Assembly (NCBI GenBank): GCA_047635695.1
Contig: JBLILN010000024.1
Coordinates: forward strand, 1-22,958
From: UBA2136 sp047635695
GTDB lineage: Bacteria > Pseudomonadota > Alphaproteobacteria > UBA2136
DNA length: 22,958 nt
Reading direction: 5' to 3'
Shown here: positions 16,114 to 22,659 of the stretch, piece after piece
Numbering within the stretch: position 1 is the stretch's first letter
How the letters are laid out: each line of letters opens with the position of its first letter
The notes under the pieces: model-generated
Seen by the model: the letters and a program-made list of their open reading frames with translations, nothing else
Told to the model about the DNA's origin: nothing
The model's database searches: none
Program-made: the position numbers and the translations under genes

Positions 16114-16141
16114 GTAAGTAAAAGCGCCCCAAAGAGCGCAT
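16114..16141 (-). terminator. Short rho-independent terminator between unknown paralogs
   Basis: On the minus strand GCGCTC pairs with GGGCGC (one U-G pair) around the loop TTTG, followed by TTTTACTT. It lies between the stop of the gene at 16155 and the start at 16093. The stem is short, so it may act as an attenuator rather than a full stop. Confidence 0.6.
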
Positions 16142-16154
16142 AAAGAATGATAAT

Positions 16155-16451
16155 TTAAATATTATCTATTAAAATAATTTTATGAATGTCGTTCGTATCG
16201 TCTATTTTAGCAATGCCACCATGGTAGCGCTGACATAAAATAGCGAAAGATTTTCTTTCATACTTCAATGCTTCTACACAGCATTTTTCTACAAATGCCT
16301 TGTTATAGCGTGGGTTTAATTTTAAGCGCAAATGCAAAGATAAGTTATCTTTTCTACATAAGCTTAACTGATACGCCACAGCACTTTGAATATGTGCTTC
16401 CATAAAACAATTTTCTATAACAACCGTTGCTTGATGAACTTTATTACTCAT
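16155..16451 (-). CDS. Hypothetical protein, second member of a local paralog family
   Basis: I do not recognise this 98-residue soluble protein. It has five cysteines (one in ENCFMEAH, one in LSLCRKD, two in VEKCCVEA, one in ILCQRYHGG). The strand LSLHLRLKLNP followed by the helix KAFVEKCCVEALK parallels the strand-helix unit of the two neighbours, and the end IHKIILIDNI parallels their closing strand. The beginning (HQATVVIENCFMEAHIQSA) is its own. An AGGG lies upstream of the ATG. Upstream it follows the terminator of the gene at 16517, and downstream it has its own hairpin, so it may be transcribed alone or by read-through. Confidence 0.65.
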   Translation of the reverse strand: MSNKVHQATVVIENCFMEAHIQSAVAYQLSLCRKDNLSLHLRLKLNPRYNKAFVEKCCVEALKYERKSFAILCQRYHGGIAKIDDTNDIHKIILIDNI

Positions 16452-16476
16452 AAAAATTTAACCCTATTATAAAAAT

Positions 16477-16498
16477 AAGGCGCCAATAATGGCGCCTT
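16477..16498 (-). terminator. Rho-independent terminator of the first unknown paralog
   Basis: AAGGCGCCA and TGGCGCCTT form a perfect 9-bp GC-rich stem around ATAA. On the minus strand it is followed by ATTTTTATAATAG. It lies 18 bases after the stop at 16517. Confidence 0.8.
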
Positions 16499-16516
16499 TA
16501 AATTTCAGTTTTTCGT

Positions 16517-16912
16517 TTAATAATGTGTAATATTAAGTGTGTGGCCTAAACCGCCTTTAACACCAGTTTGTAAGCGCCCAGCACTGAGAGATACGTTTAA
16601 TTTTATACATGTTTTTTGACATTCATCATACATATCATCAACACCGATACCTGGCTCAACTTGGAGTTCGATATTAACGTATTCTTCTTGCTCATTAGCG
16701 CTATTAACAGCATCGGTCAACATTTCACAGGCACGGCCATACGGATGATTCATATCTGCAGTTTTATTATGTGAAAGAACACCTGCGGCCAAACCAGCTA
16801 TTTGATTGGTTGTAGAGCATGGGCCAGAAACATATATTAAATCATAAATTTTCAGACGCGTCATTTTTGCAGGTTCAATAGTTTTTACAGCATAAATTGT
16901 TGGAACAGTCAT
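16517..16912 (-). CDS. Hypothetical protein, first member of a local paralog family
   Basis: I do not recognise this 131-residue soluble protein. The ATG at 16912 follows a good AGGAG, so the 11 extra residues from an upstream TTG are not needed. The N-terminal part (TRLKIYDLIYVSGPCSTTNQ, then IAGLAAGVLSHN) is followed by a predicted helix (GRACEMLTDAVNSA). The shared core comes next: strand VNIELQVEPG, helix DDMYDECQKTCIKL and final strand LGHTLNITHY. The core recurs in the two downstream genes at 16155 and 15536. A well-formed promoter lies about 75 bases upstream and a strong hairpin follows. Nothing around it hints at a function. Confidence 0.68.
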   Translation of the reverse strand: MTVPTIYAVKTIEPAKMTRLKIYDLIYVSGPCSTTNQIAGLAAGVLSHNKTADMNHPYGRACEMLTDAVNSANEQEEYVNIELQVEPGIGVDDMYDECQKTCIKLNVSLSAGRLQTGVKGGLGHTLNITHY

Positions 16913-16988
16913 AATATTCTCCTTCAAGAATAGTAATTGGGGCAAAGTGCCCTATAAAAAAGTAAAGATGGATCAATTTATAACTTAG

Positions 16989-17017
16989 TATATACAGCAG
17001 TTTTATAACAATCTCAA
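16989..17017 (-). promoter_or_regulatory. Sigma-70-like promoter for the unknown paralog cluster
   Basis: On the minus strand, TTGAGA (17012-17017) and TATATA (16989-16994) are separated by 17 bases; TATACT two bases further on is an alternative -10. The site is in the gap between rlmB and the first paralog, about 75 bases upstream of its ATG. Confidence 0.5.
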
Positions 17018-17089
17018 CCTATTTGTATACATTAAATGCACAAAATAACGAAAATACCATAAACTTTATAGAAACGGCTATAAAAGCCT

Positions 17090-17800
17090 TTATTTTTTGC
17101 GTTGTTTACAAGCTTCGTAAAGCGATATACCTGTGGCCACACTTACATTCAAACTTTCAACCTCACCACCCATTGGTAATTTTGCAGTGAAGTCACAGTT
17201 TTTCTTAACCAAGTCACGCAAACCGTCCCCTTCACTACCCATGACAATAGCCATTTTGCCTGTAAGATCAACATCACAAAGCTCTTTGTCGGCGTAACCA
17301 TCGAGACCAACAGTCCAAAAGCCTTCTTTTTTAAGCAGATCCATTGTCTTATTGAGGTTTCCTACTTCAATAACGGGTGTATATTCACAAGCACCCACCG
17401 AAGCCTTTACAGCAACATCGTTCAAGCCGCCACTGCCATGGGCAGGAATGAGAACCGCGTCGCAACCGAATGCATTGGCGCTACGCAAGCAAGCACCTAT
17501 ATTACGTTGATCGGTTACTTGGTCTAAAATTAAAAGTAACCTTGCATGACCGATAATATCTTCAAGGTGAAATTCTTTAAGTTCGCCAACTTCTGCGGCA
17601 ACACCTTGGTGTACTTTATCGGGAAATTTTTTATTGAGCTCTCTTGGATGAACCGTGTCAACACGCGCACCTTTAAGCTTTGGCTTATATTCTGCGTAAC
17701 GGTCAACATGTTGTTGCGTAATAAGCAATTCATGTACTTTACGTTTACCAGCTTTTATAACGCCTTCTACCGCGTGGTGACCAAATATCCAAGTTGTCAT
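17090..17800 (-). CDS. rlmB: 23S rRNA 2'-O-ribose methyltransferase, TrmH/RlmB type (SpoU family)
   Basis: SpoU-family enzymes methylate the ribose 2'-hydroxyl of RNA with S-adenosylmethionine, using a deep trefoil knot. The N-terminal 75 residues form the L30e-like RNA-binding domain (IFGHHAVEGVIKAGKRKV). The three SpoU motifs are intact: DQVTDQRNIGACLRSANAFG with N100 and R106, IVMGSEGDGLRDLV at 185-198, and ESLNVSVATGISLYEA at 215-230. Length 236 and the N-terminal domain favour RlmB (G2251 of 23S rRNA in E. coli numbering) over tRNA TrmH, but the target is inferred. Only a weak 4-bp hairpin (17076-17088) follows the stop. Confidence 0.9.
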   Translation of the reverse strand: MTTWIFGHHAVEGVIKAGKRKVHELLITQQHVDRYAEYKPKLKGARVDTVHPRELNKKFPDKVHQGVAAEVGELKEFHLEDIIGHARLLLILDQVTDQRNIGACLRSANAFGCDAVLIPAHGSGGLNDVAVKASVGACEYTPVIEVGNLNKTMDLLKKEGFWTVGLDGYADKELCDVDLTGKMAIVMGSEGDGLRDLVKKNCDFTAKLPMGGEVESLNVSVATGISLYEACKQRKK

Positions 17801-17850
17801 TGCTAATCCCTTTTTAATAATTTTTACTTTATAGCAGATAATGGAACAAT

Positions 17851-17878
17851 AAAAAACCTCCTTTTACGGAGGTTTTTT
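17851..17878 (-). terminator. Rho-independent terminator of the cytoplasmic cyclophilin gene
   Basis: AAAAAACCTCC and GGAGGTTTTTT form a perfect 11-bp stem around TTTTAC, 19 bases after the stop at 17898. It has A and T tracts on both sides, but only the minus-strand gene needs it. The stem is identical to that of the terminator at 18905-18936. Confidence 0.88.
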
Positions 17879-17897
17879 ATTAGAGATGTTACAAAAA

Positions 17898-18326
17898 TTA
17901 ATCTAATAAAACAAATTCGACCATTTCGTCACCGTTCACAAGTTCGTCAACAGCTTCCATACCACTTTCTACTTCACCAAAAACAGTGTAGTCACCGTCT
18001 AGGTGTGGTGTATCGTCATAGCAAATAAAGAACTGTGTTGAAGCCGAGTTAATGTCATGCCCCATACGTGCCATAGAAAGAACACCACGTTTGTGTTCTT
18101 TTTCGCTAAATTCAGCGTCTAGGCTGTAGTCAACGTCAGGACGACCAGAAGCTGCAGGGTCACCGCACTGCGCCATAAAACCGTCAATGACACGGTGAAA
18201 AGTAAGACCATCGTAAAAGCCTTCAGCAATACGTTCTTTAATAGAAGCCACTGTTTTAGGTGCAACGTCTGGGTAAAAGTTAATAAGCACTTCACCGTGC
18301 GCTGTTGTTAATTTAGCATCTGCCAT
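17898..18326 (-). CDS. ppiB: Cytoplasmic cyclophilin-type peptidyl-prolyl cis-trans isomerase
   Basis: Cyclophilins speed proline isomerisation during protein folding. This 142-residue copy has no signal peptide and starts within the fold (KLTTAHGEVLINFYPDVAP). The active-site pattern is complete: FHRVIDGFMAQCGDP with R45 and Q53, GVLSMARM at 81-88, STQFFICYDD, PHLDGDYTVFGEV at 107-119. It is a compact bacterial form. A TTGACA lies about 60 bases upstream, and its own terminator follows. The periplasmic cyclophilin at 18952 is a paralog, and the two share long blocks such as the FHRVI, DINSASTQF and PHLDG segments. Confidence 0.93.
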   Translation of the reverse strand: MADAKLTTAHGEVLINFYPDVAPKTVASIKERIAEGFYDGLTFHRVIDGFMAQCGDPAASGRPDVDYSLDAEFSEKEHKRGVLSMARMGHDINSASTQFFICYDDTPHLDGDYTVFGEVESGMEAVDELVNGDEMVEFVLLD

Positions 18327-18364
18327 TTGAGGAGTCTTCCCTTAATTTGATTTTCAATTATTCT

Positions 18365-18393
18365 ACATAATGGATATATGTGTTTTTTGTCAA
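18365..18393 (-). promoter_or_regulatory. Possible promoter for the cytoplasmic cyclophilin
   Basis: On the minus strand a consensus -35 TTGACA (18388-18393) is followed after 17 bases by TTATGT (18365-18370), a weak -10. The site lies about 40 bases before the ATG at 18326. Confidence 0.4.
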
Positions 18394-18541
18394 TGATTAT
18401 CTAAATTAATCCCTTGTAATTACAGTTCGTATACATTAATGTCATAAATAACAACTGGCGTATCTTAAACTTTTAACACATTGGATAATATAAATTTATC
18501 TCTTTCTAGAGCATTTGCTCTCACCTATGGAGGACATGCTT

Positions 18542-18895
18542 ATGTTTCTTAACAACAGCACTATCAAAGAAGAGCAAAAATGGGAAGAAGGTCGCTCAGC
18601 TAGCACTGACACACCTTCAACTATAGACTCTGATCAATTCAAACAGCTAAAAGCAGAACAGGTTGAAGTTTATGCAACCTTTGAAAAAACTCTTGAAGCT
18701 TTGTAACATGAGGCCAATACTCTTTATAAAAACACGCCTTTAATGGATAGAAGTAGCAAAGAAGTGATACAAGAAAACATTACCAACTTAAAGGAGTTTA
18801 ATGGGCGATACGCAGATGCATTAGAGCGTCATAAATGCTTTAACAGATATCAAAAAACACTGGCAGACGACGCTAAAAATGACATGCCGTCTTAA
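18542..18895 (+). pseudogene. Hypothetical helical protein gene interrupted by an in-frame TAA
   Basis: An ATG at 18542 is preceded by GGAGG (18529-18533) with eight bases of spacing, a very good ribosome-binding site. The frame runs 54 codons and meets TAA at 18704-18706, then stays open for 62 more codons to a TAA at 18893-18895. Both halves have the same character: charged, helix-forming, without hydrophobic segments (FKQLKAEQVEVYATFEKTLE before the stop, SSKEVIQENITNLKEFNGRY after it). A single C-to-T change (CAA to TAA) would explain it. The second half could start at the ATG 18743, but that has no ribosome-binding site. A strong terminator follows the second stop, not the first, which supports one original gene of about 117 codons. 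I do not recognise the family. An alternative is a real 54-residue protein or stop-codon read-through. Confidence 0.6.
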
Positions 18896-18904
18896 TTAAC
18901 GAAT

Positions 18905-18936
18905 AAAAAAAACCTCCAAAGCAGGAGGTTTTTTTT
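18905..18936. terminator. Bidirectional rho-independent terminator
   Basis: AAAAAAAACCTCC, loop AAAGCA, GGAGGTTTTTTTT: a perfect 13-bp stem with A and T tracts. It lies between the interrupted plus-strand ORF and the convergent periplasmic cyclophilin gene and can end both transcripts. Confidence 0.92.
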
Positions 18937-18951
18937 ATTGCGTAACACAAA

Positions 18952-19494
18952 TTACTGTTTATTAACCATGTAAACCTTCAGCATCTTATCGCCTTTATTG
19001 ATTTTATCAACAGCGTTCATACCCGTTTCAACTTGGCCAAAAACCGTGTACTGACCGTCTAGGTGTGGGATACTTGTATAAGCAATATAAAACTGCGTTG
19101 ACGCCGAATTAATGTCGTTTGTACGTGCCATAGCTAACGTACCACGTTCATGCTTCACCCTTGTTTGAAACTCTGGTGGTAAGGTATAACCTGCCGCTGG
19201 GCGACCAACCAATGTAGGGTCACCACCTTGTGCAACAAAACCAGGAATAACGCGGTGGAAATAAATACCGTCGTAAAAACCTTCTTTTACGCGTTCTACA
19301 AATGCAGCGACAGTACGTGGCGCAACATCAGGGAAAAGTCTCATAACAACGTCACCGTGTTTTGTTTCCATTTTAACATAAATCATTTTTGCAGGGTCTG
19401 GGTAAACACCCTTACCAGCACCAGAAACACCAGCCTGTGCGTTGACTGCAAACAACATTACTGCTGACATTAAAAAGATTTTTATAGATTTCAT
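18952..19494 (-). CDS. ppiA: Periplasmic cyclophilin-type peptidyl-prolyl cis-trans isomerase
   Basis: The 180-residue protein, counted from the ATG at 19494, has a signal peptide (MKSIKIFLMSAVMLFAVNAQA), so it acts in the periplasm. The cyclophilin fold follows with a complete active site: YFHRVIPGFVAQGGDP with R81 and Q89, GTLAMART, DINSASTQFYIAYTS and PHLDGQYTVFGQVETG. A longer reading from 19536 would add 14 basic residues that hide the signal peptide and overlap the upstream ogt gene, so it was not chosen. It follows ogt after 22 bases and probably shares the coaD-ogt transcript. It is closed by the terminator at 18905-18936. In envelope biogenesis it could assist folding of outer-membrane proteins. 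Confidence 0.92.
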   Translation of the reverse strand: MKSIKIFLMSAVMLFAVNAQAGVSGAGKGVYPDPAKMIYVKMETKHGDVVMRLFPDVAPRTVAAFVERVKEGFYDGIYFHRVIPGFVAQGGDPTLVGRPAAGYTLPPEFQTRVKHERGTLAMARTNDINSASTQFYIAYTSIPHLDGQYTVFGQVETGMNAVDKINKGDKMLKVYMVNKQ

Positions 19495-19516
19495 CTTTGC
19501 TTCTACTTTCTTCGTT

Positions 19517-19955
19517 TTATTTATTCTTCTTTTCAAGTTCCAAAAGAATTTCTTTTGTTTCTATACCTTTACCGCCACTAAATCCACACATTTTTCCATT
19601 TGTGGCAATCACACGGTGGCAAGGGATAATAATAGGAATAGGGTTTTTACCAATGGCACCGCCCACTGCACGAGGGTGAGAACCCACAGCCTTTGCAACA
19701 TCTTTATATGTTCTTAATGCACCATATGGAGTTGTTAATAAGTATTGCCACACTTTTTTTTGAAATATTGTGCCCTTTGGTGTGCATTCAACAGAAAAAC
19801 TTGTAAGCTCCCCTTTGAAATATGCTTGTAGTTCGCTTGTCATTTTTGTTTGGCCAACGTCATCTTTAAATGCACCCCCCCCAATTAAGATGGGTTAACT
19901 TGCCGCCTTCTTCCTTATATGAAATATCACCCGTCGGGGTGTGTAGCAAAGGCAT
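19517..19955 (-). pseudogene. ogt: Methylated-DNA--protein-cysteine methyltransferase (Ogt/MGMT), split by a G8 run
   Basis: Ogt removes alkyl groups from O6-alkylguanine in DNA onto its own cysteine. The catalytic C-terminal domain is open from an ATG at 19843 (108 residues): FQKKVWQYLLTTPYGALRTY, SHPRAVGGAIGKNPIP, then IIPCHRVIATNGKMCGFSGG with the acceptor cysteine in PCHRV. The family is usually longer. An upstream frame starts at ATG 19955 (TAATG overlap with the coaD stop) and reads MPLLHTPTGDISYKEEGG then KLTHLNWGG, like an Ogt N-terminal domain. It runs into a run of eight G (19875-19882, minus strand) and stops five codons later. With seven G the frame continues into the long ORF, giving one 145-residue protein. 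The run may be a sequencing error, a true frameshift or a slippage switch. The shorter ORF keeps the alkyl-accepting domain. Confidence 0.85.
19875..19882 (-). repeat. Homopolymer of eight G (C8 on the plus strand) within ogt
   Basis: Eight consecutive G on the coding (minus) strand of ogt, at codons 25-27. It is conspicuous in AT-rich DNA. Seven bases would keep the ogt frame; eight break it. Runs of this length are prone to slippage in replication and transcription, and to sequencing error. Confidence 0.9.
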
Positions 19956-20437
19956 TAAAACTTTGCCTTATCTAGCATTTGCTTAACACACACTGGCACA
20001 TAAGCACTCACATCACCACCAAGACTTGCAATTTCTTTAACTGACGTTGAAGAAACATGTAAGTAGGCTGCCGTTGACATAAGGTAAATAACTTCCAGAC
20101 CGGGGTTCATTTCATTATTAAATTGCGCCATTTTAAATTCATATTCAAAATCAGAAGTCACGCGCAAACCACGAATAACAATGCTGGCGCCTTTTTCTAT
20201 AGCAAAACTAGCGAGTAAATTACTGAACCCTTCAACCGTCACATTTTCAATAGATTGGCCTTTAATAACTGCTTCAATGGAATGAATACGTTCCTCTAGG
20301 GTAAAGAGTGTTTGTTTACGTTCATGTTCGCTCACAGCAATAATCAATTTATCAAATTGACGCGCGGCGCGTAAAGCAATGTCTAAATGCCCTTTTGTAA
20401 ACGGGTCAAACGTCCCTGGATAAAGTGCAATTTTCAC
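19955..20437 (-). CDS. coaD: Phosphopantetheine adenylyltransferase
   Basis: CoaD transfers AMP from ATP to 4'-phosphopantetheine, the fourth step of coenzyme A synthesis. The protein is 160 residues, the normal length. It shows the nucleotidyltransferase signature YPGTFDPFTKGHLDIA, with the (H/T)xGH motif at residues 14-17. RGLRVTSDFEYEFKMAQFN and MSTAAYLHVSSTSVKEIASL are the other family blocks. The start is GTG (20437), preceded by AAGGAG at good spacing. Its stop overlaps the start of ogt in TAATG, and the periplasmic cyclophilin follows, so the three likely form an operon. Confidence 0.96.
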   Translation of the reverse strand: MKIALYPGTFDPFTKGHLDIALRAARQFDKLIIAVSEHERKQTLFTLEERIHSIEAVIKGQSIENVTVEGFSNLLASFAIEKGASIVIRGLRVTSDFEYEFKMAQFNNEMNPGLEVIYLMSTAAYLHVSSTSVKEIASLGGDVSAYVPVCVKQMLDKAKF

Positions 20438-20542
20438 TAGATATTTCTCCTTATACTTATATTCATAATCGTTAGATTAAGAGGCATTTTAAAATTCGTC
20501 AAACAAAAAACAAAATGAATTCAAACCCGCAATATGAAGCAC

Positions 20543-20552
20543 CTCTTAAGAG
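20543..20552. repeat. Perfect 10-bp palindrome CTCTTAAGAG
   Basis: A self-complementary CTCTTAAGAG lies in the divergent region between coaD (-) and the TonB-dependent receptor (+). The related sequence TTAAGAGG occurs about 65 bases to its left. It could be a regulator site; no known operator was recognised. Confidence 0.35.
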
Positions 20553-20575
20553 ATACATTGAAATATAAAAATTGT

Positions 20576-20625
20576 AGTTCTTTAAAATTCATGTAACGAT
20601 AATAAAAATATAATTTTAAAGAACT
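20576..20625. promoter_or_regulatory. 14-bp perfect inverted repeat over a TATAAT box, before the TonB receptor
   Basis: AGTTCTTTAAAATT (20576-20589) and its exact reverse complement AATTTTAAAGAACT (20612-20625) flank a 22-base AT-rich spacer. A perfect TATAAT lies at 20609-20614, overlapping the spacer and the right arm. The right arm ends nine bases before the receptor ATG. If TATAAT is the -10, the two arms cover the -35 and the start site, as expected for a repressor operator. Alternatively the RNA could fold and cover the weak ribosome-binding site AAAGAA. No match to a Fur box was found. Confidence 0.6.
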
Positions 20626-20634
20626 CCACATACC

Positions 20635-22659
20635 ATGAAATTAATTGTTTATATCTTAGCTATTTGCTTATCAGCCCCCAACATTGCATTTTCAGCAACG
20701 TCTGATTACATCGAAAATTTCATGGAATTAGATATCGAAGACTTACTTTCTGTTGAAACAACCCTCGCATCAAGACGTATAGAAACGGTGAAAGATGCAG
20801 CTTCATCCGTCACCGTCCTCTCTAAAAAACAGTTACTGAATATGGGTATAACTAAATTTGATGAAATATTTAACTTTATCCCGGGCATGCAGTCAGCACA
20901 AAAAGTGAGCGCTATTTCCGTAAACTCTCCTATTGTGAGAGGCATAAAAGGTACCGGGAATGAAATTTTAATTATGATAAATGGTAACGTCATTGACAGT
21001 GTTAATTATGATTCTTCTTACTTAACTTTAGGCAATCACAACTTAGACAATATTGAGCGTATAGAGATTATTAGAGGCCCTGGGTCTACTATGTATGGCA
21101 CAAATGCATTTTCATCCATCATTAACCTTATTACTATTCAACATCAAAACAGCATAAACGTTGAAGCGGGTACATTTGACAGTCGTAAAATAAGTGCAAA
21201 CCTTTCAAAAGACTGGCAAGATTTACATATAGATTTCTTCGCTCACAAAGCTTCTGATAATGGTGATAGATATACAGGTATATTCGACCCTAATGGCTTG
21301 ACTGACAATACCAGAGACGCTCAATTTTCTCATAATTTTTATACCAACATTGATTACAAAAATTTTAATATGAAGTTTTTGTATAATGACTATGAGCGTC
21401 GTAACTTTTATGGGGCTAACGCTCTTCTTAATGGTACCATTATGGGTAAAATTGAATATAGCCAACTAGATTTAATGTATGTATATGATATAATGAAGGG
21501 TCTTTCTGCCGAATTTAAAGCACATTTTAGTGAGCAGGACTTAAGAGCGAGAGGTATATTTGCGGCTAAAGGTACAGGTATTTATGTGGATGACCACTTT
21601 ATCGCAGGATCCATTTCTAATATGAACGCTTTAAACCTTAGCGCCAATTTTAACTATGACGTTAACGTGTCCCATAAAATAAACTTTGGTTTTGAATATA
21701 ATACCGACGACATGCCCGACGCAGGACACAACTCAAACTACGACGCAGCCTCTGGATTTACTTCATATTTAGGTGGCATTGTTGACCAACTTTCTGATGA
21801 AGTACGCTTCATTAATGACCGCCGACGTACATCGAAAGGTATCTATATACAAGACTATCGAGAGTGGTCAAATAAGGTTTCAACCACGTTTGGTATCCGT
21901 TATGATAAATTTAGCAACTTTGGTGAAACAATTAACCCACGCCTTGCAATTGTACGCAAACACGACAAACACAATATTTTTAAATTTATGTACGGCAGCG
22001 CCTTCAAGTCACCTTCTCGTTTTGCGAATTGGGCAAAAGGTAACCCACAAGCTATAGGTAACCCCGATTTAAGGCCTATGACCATCAAAACATATGAATT
22101 CGCTCATGTTTACACTAAGGGCAAATTCCAACTCACCAGTACGCTTTACCACAACAGTGTTAAAAATATGATTGAGAGAAGTAATCAATCTTATGAGAAC
22201 GTTGCACAGTTTCAAAATACAGGTATAGAATTTGAAAGTGTTTATAACCCCACTCAAAACCTAACTTTTCGTGGTACATTCTCACAGATATTAAACGCCA
22301 AAACAAAATCTGGCGCTGTCGTCGTTGATAAAAGTGAAGATTATGCAGCAGAACAAATTGGTTCACTTTCTGTAAATTATAACCAAGATAAATGGAATTA
22401 TAACAGTAGCGCCTTTATGAGAAATGATACATCCATCCTTCCCAGCCAAGGTATTTTTGCAGTTTTAAACAGTAATATTCAATATCATGCAAATAACAAC
22501 TCTACCTTTTACTTCACAATAAAAAACCTGTTGGATAAAGCATATTATGACCCTGCAGATACAGTCAACGGACTTGGCTTAGATGCAAGTGGTAGCGCTG
22601 TACGTAACATTCCTAACCGTGGTAGACAGATATTGATTGGTTTAAAATATAAACTATAG
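20635..22659 (+). CDS. TonB-dependent outer-membrane receptor
   Basis: TonB-dependent receptors take up large or scarce ligands (siderophores, cobalamin, other metals) across the outer membrane, driven by TonB-ExbBD. A signal peptide covers residues 1-20 (core IVYILAICLSAP, cleavage near IAFSA). A short leader ELDIEDLLSVETTLASRR precedes the plug, which spans about 45-168 (VKDAASSVTVLSKKQL, SPIVRGIKGTGNEILIMING, then IERIEIIRGPGSTMYGTNAF). The remaining 500 residues are alternating amphipathic strands of a 22-strand barrel, ending in RGRQILIGLKYKL, with Leu rather than the more usual Phe or Trp last. Length 674 is typical. The leader resembles that of receptors of the ferric-siderophore/vitamin group, but the ligand cannot be told, and no TonB, ExbB or periplasmic binding protein gene is nearby. 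Confidence 0.93.
   Translation: MKLIVYILAICLSAPNIAFSATSDYIENFMELDIEDLLSVETTLASRRIETVKDAASSVTVLSKKQLLNMGITKFDEIFNFIPGMQSAQKVSAISVNSPIVRGIKGTGNEILIMINGNVIDSVNYDSSYLTLGNHNLDNIERIEIIRGPGSTMYGTNAFSSIINLITIQHQNSINVEAGTFDSRKISANLSKDWQDLHIDFFAHKASDNGDRYTGIFDPNGLTDNTRDAQFSHNFYTNIDYKNFNMKFLYNDYERRNFYGANALLNGTIMGKIEYSQLDLMYVYDIMKGLSAEFKAHFSEQDLRARGIFAAKGTGIYVDDHFIAGSISNMNALNLSANFNYDVNVSHKINFGFEYNTDDMPDAGHNSNYDAASGFTSYLGGIVDQLSDEVRFINDRRRTSKGIYIQDYREWSNKVSTTFGIRYDKFSNFGETINPRLAIVRKHDKHNIFKFMYGSAFKSPSRFANWAKGNPQAIGNPDLRPMTIKTYEFAHVYTKGKFQLTSTLYHNSVKNMIERSNQSYENVAQFQNTGIEFESVYNPTQNLTFRGTFSQILNAKTKSGAVVVDKSEDYAAEQIGSLSVNYNQDKWNYNSSAFMRNDTSILPSQGIFAVLNSNIQYHANNNSTFYFTIKNLLDKAYYDPADTVNGLGLDASGSAVRNIPNRGRQILIGLKYKL

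Noticed and set aside
16094..16141. Longer TTG start for the third unknown paralog
   Set aside because: The extra 16 codons overlap the upstream terminator hairpin, while the ATG at 16093 has a GGAAG at normal spacing.
17025..18439. The 11-mer GTATACATTAA occurs at 17025-17035 and 18429-18439, both upstream of minus-strand genes
   Set aside because: The distance to the nearby promoters differs (8 versus 36 bases), and an AT-rich 11-mer can recur by chance in a low-GC sequence.
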